From assembly GCA_025716855.1 (NCBI GenBank), contig JAIXMQ010000075.1, forward strand, positions 1 to 64,000: 64,000 nucleotides of DNA, read 5' to 3'. Every line of letters starts with the position of its first letter. Position 1 is the stretch's first letter. This stretch comes from Pilaira anomala (lineage: Eukaryota; Mucoromycota; Mucoromycetes; Mucorales; Mucoraceae). This document shows, one piece after another, positions 23,705-35,676 of the stretch. The position numbers and the translations under genes are program-made. The notes under the pieces are model-generated. The model was given only the letters and a program-made list of their open reading frames with translations, was not told the DNA's origin and made no database searches.

Positions 23705-24023
23705 ATTTGCAATCTAAAAAAAAGAAAAAGAAAAAAAGAAATAAAGAAAAAGACAAAAAAAAAAAAGAAAAAAAGCGAAAGAAATAAGCACTTTATGTTG
23801 GCTGTGAAATTATTAAAAATACATATATGCTTGTAGGACAAAAGCTCAGGTTTATGTTATTTTAATATCATCTTTTTTACCCAAATTTAGTAAGCCAACC
23901 TGTGTAAAGTCTTGAAAATGCTTATTTAACATTACTCTACCGGTTATAGAAATAGCGAAAAAACGTGTGGTATTTTTTTTTTTTTTTTTTGGTCAAATAA
24001 TTTACAATGGTTTGCTACTTTAT
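23705..24023. other. Intergenic between Stt4 and the MidA-like gene
   Basis: About 320 bp, tandem minus-strand arrangement. A-rich with GAAA/AAAG runs right upstream of the Stt4 start and a ~20-nt T run near 23971-23990. Likely the Stt4 promoter. Confidence 0.5.
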
Positions 24024-25641
24024 TTAGGTTAAAATCATCTTCATATTCTCATAATACATTAACATTGGATTTTCACCACTCTTTGTTGTTGTACGTTCAA
24101 CATCACCATATCTCTCACAGAACTCACGATGAGTTAATACCTTTACATTCTTATCATTACCCGCTCTTGATCCACGACACACTAAAAGGTACAAGTCTCT
24201 TAATAATTCAAAATTAGTTGGGAAGAAAATATCGAACCAGCCTGGTTGAACCATATAGGTTGAGCAAGGAACCATGGTACCTCTATAACGAGTTTGAACA
24301 ACGGGTGCATCTACACCATCAACTGAATCTGGTAATTCTGAAAAATCGGAGAGTACAAGTCGATGCTGAGGGAAATGTGTCTTTAAGGTTTCGAGTAACA
24401 TGAATAATTTGGTTGGAATAAATTCTGCTGAAGTCATATTAGGTGCTAATGGTAATGATTGTAAACATTTCAACCAAAGTTGTCTAGATAATACGGGTGA
24501 TCTGTATCTAGTTTGATCTCTCATTGCAAGATATTTACTAATTAATGCGTCGTTTCCAACTGGTTCGTATACTTCTGTATAATCTCCTTTGGAATCTGTG
24601 CTCACTAATGCTTGATAAGGCTTTAATGTTTCTAAATCATAACGAATCAAATCGTGTGCAAAGTTATCCTGTTTTAAACAATTTTTTTTTTTTTTTAGAA
24701 ATTGAATGTTATCTTACTTGTTTAAACCAACTTACAATAACTTCCATGCCTAAAAAGAAACATTGATCTGGTACATGAATATCCCAATCAAAGATACTCT
24801 TATTGATAATTTTGACACACTTGTGTTGATCCTTGGCCTGTTTCACATCTTGTCTTTGAGATTGTCTTTCAGCTAACTTTCCAGAAATTTCAATAATGTT
24901 ATACTGTGTTCGCTTATAAACTGCAGGTTCGTATTGTTGGATATAATCAAGAATATTCATCATTAATGTACCGTTACCCGCACCCATTTCATAAATAATT
25001 AAATCTTTATGAGGAAACAAATTTAACTTGTATTCTGATACTAAATATTTAGCAATAGCATAACCATACCAAGGCTACCACCTCATTATTAGTCTATCAT
25101 TTTAATACAAAAAATACGTTTTTTTTTTTTTTTTTTTTTTTTTTTTCTTTCAACTCACCTTGAATAACTCGGTAGGTGTATGCCACACTTGTCTCGCTAC
25201 CTCATCCACTTCGTCTGCTTCACCTTCAATATCTTTATATAATTGACCTAGAATGTTCATGAATTCCAAGTGATCGCTCATATCATTAAAGTCAAAATCC
25301 GTTTCCGGTGAGAAAATGACAGCTTGTTTTGAAAAGTATCCGTAATTAGGATTATAAAGTGAATCGTCAATAAAATCTCGTACCAACATTTTATTACGTG
25401 TAGGTGGTGTTTTACATTTAGCTGTATCATAAGCTGTTTGACGAGGATAATGGCGACGTGCTTTCTCTTCCGTTTGTTCTTCGGCAGTAGGTGAAAAGAA
25501 AGGTGAAAAGATACCAGGTCGAGTTTCGACCGTTTTGGTATGTTGTAAACGAGCAATAACAGGCTTAAACGTATGGCTTGACCGTGCTAAAGATAAGCAT
25601 TGTCGACTAGCTGACACCAGTTGATCTCGTGCTCTCAACAT
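24024..25641 (-). CDS. Mitochondrial MidA/NDUFAF7-type arginine methyltransferase, 488 aa
   Basis: Exons are 25641-25159, 25074-24736 and 24668-24024, all phase 0 (161+113+215 codons). The N-terminus is Arg/Ser-rich (MLRARDQLVSASRQCLSLAR), typical of a mitochondrial presequence. The family motif for entry into the fold is present (LVRDFIDDSLYNPNYGYFSK) and the SAM-binding motif is EMGAGNGTL at 190-198. The conserved DNFAHD follows the second junction. NDUFAF7 dimethylates an arginine of complex I subunit NDUFS2 during assembly; the fungal protein is expected to do the same. Slightly longer than human NDUFAF7 (441 aa). Its start is divergent from the ankyrin-FYVE gene across a 982-bp gap. Confidence 0.9.
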
Positions 25642-26623
25642 GTTTGAATAGAACTGCAGAAAAAAAAAAAGAAGCTATTACTTTTGTTTATATTTTTTTG
25701 ACTCGGCTTTTTTTTTTTTTTTTTTACCTTTTTCGCCCTGGGGTTCTCGCTTTGAAATCATAAGCCAATGAAAGTTGTACAACTTTATCTAGAATCGTTT
25801 TAGCAATTTGTAAGCAATGTTATATCAATTTATTATGGATTTTGTAGTAGTAGGTAGGATATTATTTCCGCTAGTAGTGATATCTCTATTCAATGATATA
25901 TATCATATGATTACAGCGACACTAAGATTTTTATTTCCCTCTTTGTTGTCAATTTTTCATACAACCATATTATTGCAGCCATAGGCTAGATTTATCTGTT
26001 TATTTTCATCGGTATGTTTATTATTTTTTTTACGTGAACTAATTTATTTACCCCTAAAAGGGGTGAGATGCTTAAAAGAAGATATATCATACAGGCACTT
26101 TTTTTTCAGAGGTATAGTGTTTAGGCTGAATCAAAAAAAAAAAAAAAAAAATTGACAGATGCATGAGATCACCTTCAACTGATTGAGTTGTGTAGTGTAG
26201 AAATAGACTCGCTGCAAGAGGCAAACGAGAGTAGAATTCCCTGTTAACGCATAATAAAAATTCCCTTTTCTCAGCTTTTAACGTTGTGTTGTCTAGAACA
26301 AAGAAACCCTTTTGTTTTGCTGTTCCTCAATCTTGAGTCAAATTATATCTTCCTGGCCAGCCAATCTATTCGATATATTAGGGCAATTTTTACTTGTTCC
26401 GATTGCTTTGAAGCAAACTCACATACATCTAAAAAGTACAGTAACATATACATATTACCTTTTTCAGTCATTTGCCCAATCAAATGGGGAGTGAAAATAT
26501 ATATAAAAATAATGCAAATTAATTCTCCCCCTCTTCACCCCCCCCCCTTTTTTCTCTCTCTCTCTCTCTTTTACTCTTTCTCTCTCTCTATTTTTTTTTT
26601 TAAAAAAAAAAAAAAAGTGTTCA
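25642..26623. promoter_or_regulatory. Divergent promoter region
   Basis: Contains poly-T and poly-A tracts, an A-run near 26132-26150 and, next to the plus-strand start, a CT-rich tract (26554-26590) followed by T11/A14. CT-rich leaders are typical of fungal transcription starts. The overlapping small frames at 26284-26658 are artefacts of this tract. Confidence 0.5.
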
Positions 26624-28500
26624 ATGACAACAACATTAAACTACAACAAGTTACATAGTTCAGTAGCAAGTGGACAATTTAACCAAGTCCAAAGACTCAT
26701 ATCAACCGGAAGTGACCCAAATACACCGCACTCAGTCACAGGTCTTTTACCTATTCATTTCGCTGCTTCAAGAGGTCATGTGAATCTAGTTCAATTCCTT
26801 ATTGAATCTTGTCAAGTAGATATTGACGCTGTTGATAAAGAAGACGAAGTAAGTATACAATGAAATAATAATAATAAAAAAACTATTTTGATTTTATTTT
26901 TAATATAATGATTTTGTATAGACTGCATTATTAAAAGCCGCTTACGCCGGTCATTTATCCGTGATTCAATACCTTATAGAGAATAAGGCAAATCCAGTAC
27001 ATCAAGATAGAGATGGATGGACTGCTTTACATAATGCTTGTTCTTGTGGGAATTTAGAGAGTGTTGTGTTCTTGTTGGAACAAGCTTGTGTAGATGTGAA
27101 TGTTATGAGTATGCAAGGTCATACTCCATTAAGTAAAATTGATATATATATATATAATAATAATGAATCGAAAATATTAACTTCTTTGTATAATAGTGAA
27201 TGCAGCCTCTAAAGGTCATACAGAGATTGTATTAGAGTTATTAAATGGAAATTATGGTACAAACCCAATACTAAAGAATAAGTTTGGAGAGACAGCATAT
27301 GATGTAGCAGCAGCAGCAGGAGAAGTTTATCTTTGTCAGTTGATTGAACAACATGAGCATCAATGGTTTAATTACCGTAACCAAATATATGATACCTTGG
27401 ATCTTCATGTGACAATACCTGTATTACTAGTGGAAGAACAACAAGAGGATGATGGTGAAGGAGGAGGAGGAGGAGGAGGAGGAGATACGAGTCAATGGTA
27501 CTTTCATCAAAAACTAGTATTGAATAAATCCAAAGTAGCTTTACCGAACCCAAGTTGGTTTTGGTTAACAGATTGGACAATTGATTTTACAATTCCTAGT
27601 GAGAAAAATGAAGAAGGTTGGGTATATAATCAAATATCGGGAAACAAGAGGAGACAATGGATACGAATTATGAAGAAATCCATCAATGAATTGAATGTAG
27701 TACAACCGGAAGAAGAGGAAATAATACTAGAAGAGGAAGACGACGATGAGAGATCAGATAATTTATTAACTCGAGTCAGTACGACTGTTACTAAGGCAGT
27801 ATTTATCGGTTGCTCTTATACGACCAAACCACTCTTACAAGAACAAATAGAGAACAATGAACCATTATGGGAAAGTAATGATCAAGTGATGGATTGTCGA
27901 AGGTGTCACAGGGGATTTAATTTTATTATTCGAAAGCATCACTGTAGGAAATGTGGACAGATTGTATGTGATAAATGTTCGACTCAAAGAGTTTATTTAC
28001 CACCATCACATATCATATTATCTTGTCAACAAGATTTGAATCAAGTCTCTTTAAAACCTCAAAGAATTTGTGATGAATGTCTGATACATGTTCATAACGA
28101 TGATTTAATACCACCAAGGAAAAGTATATCAAGTATTATGTTGGAGTGTCCTGTATGTACAAAGAAATTGACTGAATATGGTTCAGTGAAAGAACAGGAA
28201 GAACATGTACAAGATTGTTTTAACCAAGGTTCTACTAGTACGATGGGTATACGGTTTGTTGGTAAGTACCGTGACTTTTTGTTTGTTTTAATTATAATAA
28301 TAATAATAATAATACTCCCACTACTAGTTTATAAATTGACAAGTAACTCTGCTTTAATTGGTCAAGAATGCGTTATATGCTTTGAAGAATTTGTTTCACA
28401 AGATACAATAACAAGGTTAAATTGTATGTGTTCTTATCATGGGCACTGTATTAATACTTGGTTTTCAAAAGGAAAAGAGTGTCCAATTCATTCTCAATAA
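26624..28500 (+). CDS. Ankyrin-DysF-FYVE-UBZ-RING protein, probable endosomal E3 ubiquitin ligase, 557 aa
   Basis: Exons 26624-26848, 26922-27132, 27197-28261 and 28328-28500 give 558 codons. The N-terminal ~195 residues hold four ankyrin repeats (LPIHFAASRGHVNLVQFLI; TALLKAAYAGHLSVIQYLI; TALHNACSCGNLESVVFLL; NAASKGHTEIVLELL). After a Gly run comes a dysferlin-like DysF motif at ~265-305 (WFWLTDWTIDF, EEGWVYN, RRQWIRI). A FYVE zinc finger spans ~379-440 with CRRC, RKHHCRKC, CDKC and ICDEC ligands. A C-x2-C...H-x4-C finger (CPVC to HVQDC, ~464-486) resembles UBZ4, and a RING-like CVICFEEF...C...HGHCINTW...CPIH ends the protein. FYVE-RING pairing is known from yeast Pib1 on endosomes. The ankyrin and DysF parts are unusual. 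Confidence 0.85.
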
Positions 28501-29142
28501 AATAAACTCCCTCACACACAACAACGTACATACATACACTATATCGAGCAGAAGAGAGGGACATTGAACATAAGTTTATTTGGGTACAGCAGTTATATCA
28601 AAATAAATAAATTTAGATTAGGTGATATTCATTAAAAGTAGGGACGTTACTTATTCGTCTCCAGACCATTTCTGATCCATAATGATGTATACTGTTGTAT
28701 CACTTTATTAGTTCATTTGCGGAATATAAATTGAAATGATTTTCCAGTTTCTGGAATCTATTTTATGTTTTTTTTTTGGATCCTTTTTTTTTTACTTGGT
28801 CCTACAATAACTGAAGTTAAAACAAGATTATATTATTATTTATTAGAAAAACAACAAGTTTATTACTTGGAAAAATGGTTATTTAAAAACACTCCAAGAA
28901 ACCTAAACAAGTAAAAAAGAAAAAAAAAATCTTTTTTTTTTTTTTGGTGGCTTTAATTGTTATGTTGTAATGTATATAATATAATAAAAGATCTTCTCAT
29001 TTAAAATAAATTCATACCCAGTTTACAGTCTAAAAAGATTGTTACTATTTTTTATTTTCCCTTCTTTTTTTTTTCTTTTATCCTTTTTCTTTTTTTTTAA
29101 TACAGAAAAAAAAAATTAAAAAAAAAAAAAGAGAATATCACT
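28501..29142. other. Intergenic, same-strand
   Basis: 3' UTR of the FYVE gene and promoter of the following transporter. T-rich with a TTTTT/AAAAA pair right before the 29143 start. No gene seen. Confidence 0.55.
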
Positions 29143-29558
29143 ATGGCAACAACAATACAACAATTCCTGGATTCTTCCATGGTTTGGTTAGCCATGTACT
29201 TCTTTTTAAACTTGGGTTTAACCTTGTACAATAAGGTGATTATGGCTACCTTTCAGTTTCATTTCCCTTGGGCCTTAACTGCCATTCATACTTTCTGTGG
29301 TACCGTTGGCTCTTATATCTTTTGGAAATTGGGTGTCTTTAAACCTGCCAAGTTAGGTGATAGAGAAAATATGGTCATGTTGATGTTCTCTGTATTATAT
29401 ACGATTAATATTGCTATCAGTAACGTCTCTCTGTAAGTATTTTTTTTTTTATTTTTATTTTGTTTTTTTTTTTTCAAGATGGGAACTGACAGATCCTTTA
29501 TTTTTATTTATACTATAGTAATCTTGTTACTGTTCCTGTAAGTTTTATAAAGAGATGG

Positions 29559-29590
<32 letters not shown>

Positions 29591-30538
29591 GGATGGGGAA
29601 AGCGTTAATCTAATAACCCTTATGAATAGTTTCATCAAGTAGTTAGAGCCATGACACCTGTCTTTACAGTAATGTTGAACGTTTTATTTTTGAAAAAGAT
29701 GTATTCAGGAAAAGTATATACTTCTTTGATTCCGGTAAGTTTTTTTTTTTAAAAAAAAAAAAAGGAGGAAAGGATGTCGAGATTAACATAAAAGGGGTGA
29801 TAAAGGTGATTGCAGGTGTTGCTTTTGCTACGTTGGGAGATTATAATTATACAGCTATGGGATTTATCTTGACAGTATTAGGTACTGTATTAGCAGCCAT
29901 CAAAACGGTGGTTACAAACCGAGTTCAAGTTGGACGTCTTAAACTTCATCCTCTCGATCTTCTTTTAAGAATGTCACCTTTAGCTCTCGTTCAAACCTTA
30001 CTTTATTCTTATGCAACTGGTGAATTTGCTCTTGTAAAAGAATATTGTCAAACTCATATGACTGTCAATGTCTTTTTGGCTTTGGTTTTGAATGGTATCA
30101 TTGCCTTCTTTTTAAACGTTGTTAGTTTCACTGCCAATAAAAAGACTTCTGCATTAACAATGACGGTAGCAGGTAAAAAAAAAAAAAAAAAAAAAAATGT
30201 TTATTTAATTAAATATTCTTAATTAACTTTTATTTATTTAGGCAATGTAAAGCAGGTTCTTTCTATTGTTTTGGCAGTGATTATTTTTGATCTCAGTATT
30301 ACAGCTACAAATGGTTTAGGTATCGTTTTGACTTTAGCTGGTGGCGCTTGGTATAGGTAGGTTTCATATTCATTTAAAACTAGGTTGGTTTTTTTACTTA
30401 CTTTTTTTTTTTTTTTATTGTAGTAAGGTGCAATTGGCTGAGAATAGAAAAAAGAGTAAACTTTTGGGTGGTGAATCTTTATTAGGTGTTAACGATAAAA
30501 ACGAAAACGAATTAGCTACCATCAAAACTCAAAAATAA
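29143..30538 (+). CDS. TPT/SLC35-type nucleotide-sugar or triose-phosphate translocator, 336 aa
   Basis: Six exons: 29143-29432, 29519-29537 (19-nt microexon), 29630-29734, 29806-30172, 30242-30356 and 30424-30538, totalling 337 codons. The acceptor at 29805 was chosen because GTGATTGCAGGT keeps the frame, while the next AG does not. The protein is hydrophobic with ~10 predicted helices and TPT-family motifs: LGLTLYNKVIMATFQFHFPW, FHQVVRAMTPVFTV, TSLIPVIAGVAFATLGD and the C-terminal NVKQVLSIVLAVIIFD. The basic/acidic tail (ENRKKSKLL, NDKNENEL) is cytosolic. The family exchanges sugar phosphates or nucleotide sugars in Golgi/ER membranes; the substrate cannot be named from sequence. Confidence 0.88.
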
Positions 30539-30669
30539 ACGATTAAAAAACAAAAGAAACATTTTAGACAGATTCCCAAACATTTTAAATAAAATTGTTT
30601 TAGAAAGAAAGAAAAGTAGTGTTTATTAGTATTTAAATCCTTAAGAAGTGTTATCGCTTCTGCAGCGGC

Positions 30670-31090
30670 TTATTTTTGACTTTGTTCTAATTTTTTCTTT
30701 GCCAATTTGGCCAACATAAGTTTATCTAATTCTATTTGTGAAGTCCTACCAAAAAAAAAAAGTTAAAAATAACAATAAAAAAAAAACTTTTTTTTATGCT
30801 TACTTTTCATTTAAACAGTTGTTCATTGCCTTCAACTTTTTTCTACAAGTCCACATGACAGTAACATTATGGTCTTTACTACAAGAAACAAAGTCTAAAA
30901 AGTGCGTCAATAGCTGTCTCTTTCTTTTTTCTTTTTTTTTTGTACCTTTGATAGGTAATTGACAATATTCAAGTGCTTTTGCCTTCATATCCTTATAACA
31001 GTTTTCTTCTTCAGCTCTCGTAAGTGCATGAAGTTTACTGTCTTGAGGAATAAATGGATTATTCATCGTTTCTTCTGTTTCTTTTCCCAT
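30670..31090 (-). CDS. Cmc1-like twin CX9C mitochondrial protein, 103 aa
   Basis: Exons 31090-30946, 30894-30804 and 30745-30670 (145+91+76 nt = 104 codons with stop). The protein contains two CX9C motifs: C43-x9-C53, split by the first intron, and C65-x9-C75 (CRKKLKAMNNC). The preceding segment YKDMKAKALEYC fits Cmc1, as does WTCRKKLKAMNNCL. Cmc1 is imported to the intermembrane space by the Mia40 relay and chaperones early Cox1 during cytochrome c oxidase assembly. There is no cleavable presequence, as expected for Mia40 substrates. The stop lies 131 bp from the convergent transporter stop. C-terminal residues KLAKKKLEQSQK are basic. Confidence 0.87.
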
Positions 31091-31130
31091 TTTTTATAAA
31101 TATATTTTTGGTTACTGGGGGTAGAAGAAG

Positions 31131-31161
<31 letters not shown>

Positions 31162-32013
31162 GTGCACACAACATTAATAAGACTTTGGGTCGCCGACCTC
31201 TTTTTTCAAGACAAAAATTATTTGTATGTTGTTTTTATTTAATAAATCCTCCCCTTAAAACCGACACTTTTTCATTTTCATTAAGTAAAATTTTTTTTAA
31301 AAAAAAAAAAAAAAAAATTGGGTGGCAATATGCCTAGATGCTCCGAAGAGCGATGCCTTCAAACACACAAGGTGCTGTAAGTTTGAGCAAAAGCTCATTC
31401 CGTCCTTCTCAAGGGGATTGCCAAAGTTCTCTCCTTTCTATTTTATTCATTAGTTTTTTCCCTGTATTATAACATACTTGTTATTTAAAACTTACCGTTA
31501 TGCACAAAGAAAAAAAAAAAAAAGAAAAAGAGAAAATAAAAAATATTTTTATATTACTTTCAACTTGGTGGCTTAGATGCTTCTTTTTTTTTTTATTTTA
31601 AAAAAAATAAAGGGATTGGGAATGTATGTACTACTGAATATCTAGGAAGAATTGTTGTTTTCCTTTTCAAACAAATCTTTATAGACGCTGTACAAGATAA
31701 TTTCTTTTTTATTTAAAATAAACAAGTCTATTTAGTAAAGATGACATAACGTAGTCTATATATATTAAACAACTGAACAAAAATAAACATGCATTTTTCC
31801 TACTCTACTCTACTTTCCTCTCCTCAACTACCTCTTTATTATGATCTTGTCTTTATTACCGTGTATCTCAATCAATATGACTCTAGTTTTGATAAAATGA
31901 TGCAAAAAAAAAAAAAACGCGCAAGAGCAATTTATCTAGCAAAGAAAGATGCGCTTGTGTTACTTTTCATGCCGAACACAGGGCGCAAAAACTAAAAAAA
32001 AAAAAAACTCCCT

Positions 32014-32054
<41 letters not shown>

Positions 32055-32095
32055 TTTCTTTCTATTCCACTTTATCTGTCTTATTCACGCAAAAT
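31091..32095. promoter_or_regulatory. Divergent intergenic region, CMC1 / C2H2 gene, with RNA-like element
   Basis: About 1 kb. It contains a 24-nt A run (31136-31161), a T8/A19 pair (31291-31318), a compact structured element at 31324-31422 (listed separately), and a CT microsatellite at 32010-32055 just before the C2H2 start. Small frames at 31789-31995 are unsupported. Confidence 0.5.
31324..31422 (+). ncRNA. Candidate structured non-coding RNA (unidentified)
   Basis: A 99-nt island of balanced composition in very AT-rich DNA. Its ends pair: GGCAAT at 31324-31329 with ATTGCC at 31417-31422. Inside are three perfect small hairpins: GCTC-CGAA-GAGC (31340-31351), TGAGC-AAAA-GCTCA (31384-31397) and CCTT-CTC-AAGG (31404-31414). 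It does not fit a tRNA, 5S rRNA, U6 or other RNA I know. It could be a Pol III transcript or a structured leader. Strand is a guess. Confidence 0.25.
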
Positions 32096-32374
32096 ATGGA
32101 CAAAGATAACCCAACACTACCTTCATACAAAAGTATGAACCAAGACCAGGACCAAGATGACCTAGTAACTCAACAAACGGAATCTACCACTCCTTCTCCT
32201 CTTTCGTCTCCTATTGCTTCTACTCATCCTTCTTCTCTTCTGGTTTCACCTCGAGAAACACATCCTTCTCCTCCTGCTCAAACCTCTCTGTCTGTGCCTA
32301 AACTTGCCTCTTCTTCCGTTCCAGTTGCTTCTCTTTTCGCTCCTGCTCCTCTTGCTGCGGTATCTTCTTCTTCC

Positions 32375-32405
<31 letters not shown>

Positions 32406-35400
32406 TAACTCCCGCTTCTGTTCCTCCAGTTTCGGAGTCTAGTACTTTCACTAAACCACAAGGTAAGTTTTTCTTTTAAAAAAAAAATGTATACAAGCGA
32501 AAGCGTCAGTGTTACTTAACCATACTTGTAAAAGGTTCAGACAAGTTACATTGTAAAGAATGCGATTACAATTTTGGATCAAGGCCGAATTACATGCGAC
32601 ATCAAGAAGAGTACCACCAACTCAGTTGTGAAAAATGTGATATTTTATTTGACCAAACCAAAGCTTATCAAGAGCACAAGAAACGCGTCCATGAATCATC
32701 CGCTTCCAACAACAACAACAACAACCAGGAACTCATCACATGTCCTGACTGTCACTCCCTGTTGTTTCCTACCGAAACCAGTTTGGATCAACATTGCGTG
32801 GTGAAACATGGCAAAGAGAGCACAGTAACTCATTATGAACTCAAGATCCGACAACCTTCCACAATTCCAGATCAAGAAAACGAGTTGAATTATTGTGCTG
32901 CATGCGAGTACACGTTTTCAGGCACAAACGAATTCCAACTTCATCTCGCACGTACACATGGTTTTGATCTCTCGGTACCTATGTTCCCATTGACAGAGCA
33001 TTACCCAAACGCTCCCTTGGACCCTGCACATCCACTCGCTTTTTGTTCAAGATGTGAATTCACCTTTGCAAAAGAGTATCATCTTCATAAACACCTTGAA
33101 ATCAATCATCACGCTGCACTCATCCAGAAAAAAACATCGGGGACACAAAAAAGAAGAGAAAATCAAAAGATGACAAGATACTGTACTCTTTGTGATAAAG
33201 AGTTCAGTAGAAGTAGCGTCTACATCTCTCATCAACGATTTCATACATATCCAGAATCAAATCTGTCCTGTAAACATTGTCTACTGGGTTTTTCATCTAA
33301 AAAGGCCTTTCTTTCTCATTCCAGGTATTGTCGTCATGCTTATTGTCAACAATTATTAGCTGAATCATCATCCCACCACACGGTCACATTAAACGCGTCG
33401 CTTCATTGTGATACCTGTAATCGCACCTTATGTAATGAGAGCTCTTTGATACGACATTATGAAAGTGACAGTCATAAGAGAAATGTTTATTTTCAAGAAA
33501 ATTTTCCGGATCTTTATCACGATCACAAAGGCAATTATTGTAAACAATGTGATTTATCTTTTGTTTATAGAAGTGCCTATCATTCTCATTTATTGTCTGT
33601 ACATCAAATCAAGTTACCTCAATTCCAATCGCTACCACTAGCATCAACAACAACAGCAGCAGCAGCAGCAGCAGCAGCAGACAACAACAACAACAACAAC
33701 AATACGATGGATGCTATTATATCATCAAAGAAAACTTTCACTGAAAACCCTGTCGTTGCAGCAGGACAAAGGTCATCCAGTCGAATTCGACGACTCAGAG
33801 ATGAAATGAAGAGAGATCCAAATGAATTCTTTTGCACTGCTTGTCAAACCCAATTCAATTCACTGACAGAACTCACACATCATAAATCCACCTTTCATCA
33901 ACGCGTTGTTGCAGCAACAACAACTGCTGCTGCTGCTGCGCTACTACCCGACCCAAACGATCCAAACTTACATTGTAGTGTATGTGATCTTGCGTTTCCC
34001 AGCGCCTTAATCTATAGACACCATCTGAACGAAGCACACGATATGAATTTACCTCTACCCGAAAAAAGACGTCGTGCCAATAGTAGTTCCAGCGACACCG
34101 ACAAAAGACCCGATTTCTACGACCCAGATTTCTTTTGTGCTGCGTGCGATCGAACCTTTGCCAACGCTTCTTCTTTTCGAAACCATATGTTCAGATTTCA
34201 CAAGTCGCAAATTGAACAAGACCCATCCATTCAATGTGTCTTTTGTGAAATTTGTAGACACCACTATGTTTCGCGTCACAAGTATAATGAACATGTCAGA
34301 AAAAAGCATAATAATAATAGCGATATAATATTACAACCATCTTCTGCTGACGCTGCATCATCATCATCATCATCACAACCTCGTCGTGACAATAAAAAAA
34401 TGGACGACATCGTGCCTATCATCTATCAATGTACCTCTTGTGATTATGTTTATACTACCCGAGACGCTTACCGTGCTCATGTTAGAACGATGCATAAGAT
34501 GGATCTATCTTCTTCTCCTATGCCATACAACAACACATCACGTATTTCACATGGTTCTAAACAGAGGAGGCTCAGTAAGAGAAATCATAGTAGTAGTAGT
34601 AGTAGTACCAACAATCCCCGACAAAATCAATCCACTACTACCACGACTACGACGACGACGACGACTACACAAAAAGAGATCGATCAAATGAATAACTATT
34701 GCGCCATATGCAATCATCGTTACAGTACCAACTCAAATTTAAGAACCCACTTACAAACAATGCATCACCTCACGCTTCCACCCAAAAAATTACGTCTAAG
34801 CTACATCAACCTGAACGTCACTCCGGACACGGAGCACCCTAAAAACCTATGTACCGCATGTAAACGAACCTACTCATCTAGACACAGTCTTCGACAACAC
34901 TTGATCGATGTCCATAAGATGAAACTAGCACCTTTAGATTCACCTGTAAATTACATTAACCGTTCGATCACACCTGATATCAACCACCCTAAAAACATAT
35001 GTACTGCCTGTCACCGAAGGTATTCTTCTAGACACAGCTTTCATCAACACCTAAAGGATATTCATCTCATGGAGGACCTTCCTACTACTTCGATTATTAA
35101 AAAGAAATCGGGTACTACGAAGAACCCTGGTTATCAACCTCATTACATTAACCTCTCTGTCATTCCCGATATTGATCACCCACGTAACCGTTGTACTGCT
35201 TGTAAACGAAAGTATTCTTCAAGACGTAGTCTCAGACAACACTTGATCGATATTCATCACATGAAGTTACCTCCCATACGTCCTCCTGCTTCTTATGTTC
35301 CTCCGGCCCGTCCAAATCTCTCTGTCATGCCTGAAATCGAAAACGAGGAGAATGAATGTACTGCTTGTAAACGAAAGTATAGTTCGAGACATAGTCTAAG

Positions 35401-35640
35401 AAGACATTTAATCGAGGTACATCACTTGAATTTACCTCTACACCTTAGACCACATCAGACACCTGAAAAGATAAAATGTGATGTTTGTACCGATAGCTTT
35501 TATACAGCGTTGCTCTATCATAAACATATGCTTCAAGAACATGGTCAAGAATACGAAGGAAGAAATAAATTGCAATCATCTAGTATTCGTTCAGGTAGAT
35601 TAAGAGATAGAGAAAGGCTCAAAAGTATCAGCAGCAGCAA

Positions 35641-35676
<36 letters not shown>

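Noticed and set aside
31324..31422. tRNA gene interpretation of the structured island
   Set aside because: The outer stem pairs like an acceptor, but no T-loop consensus or cloverleaf of correct spacing can be drawn.
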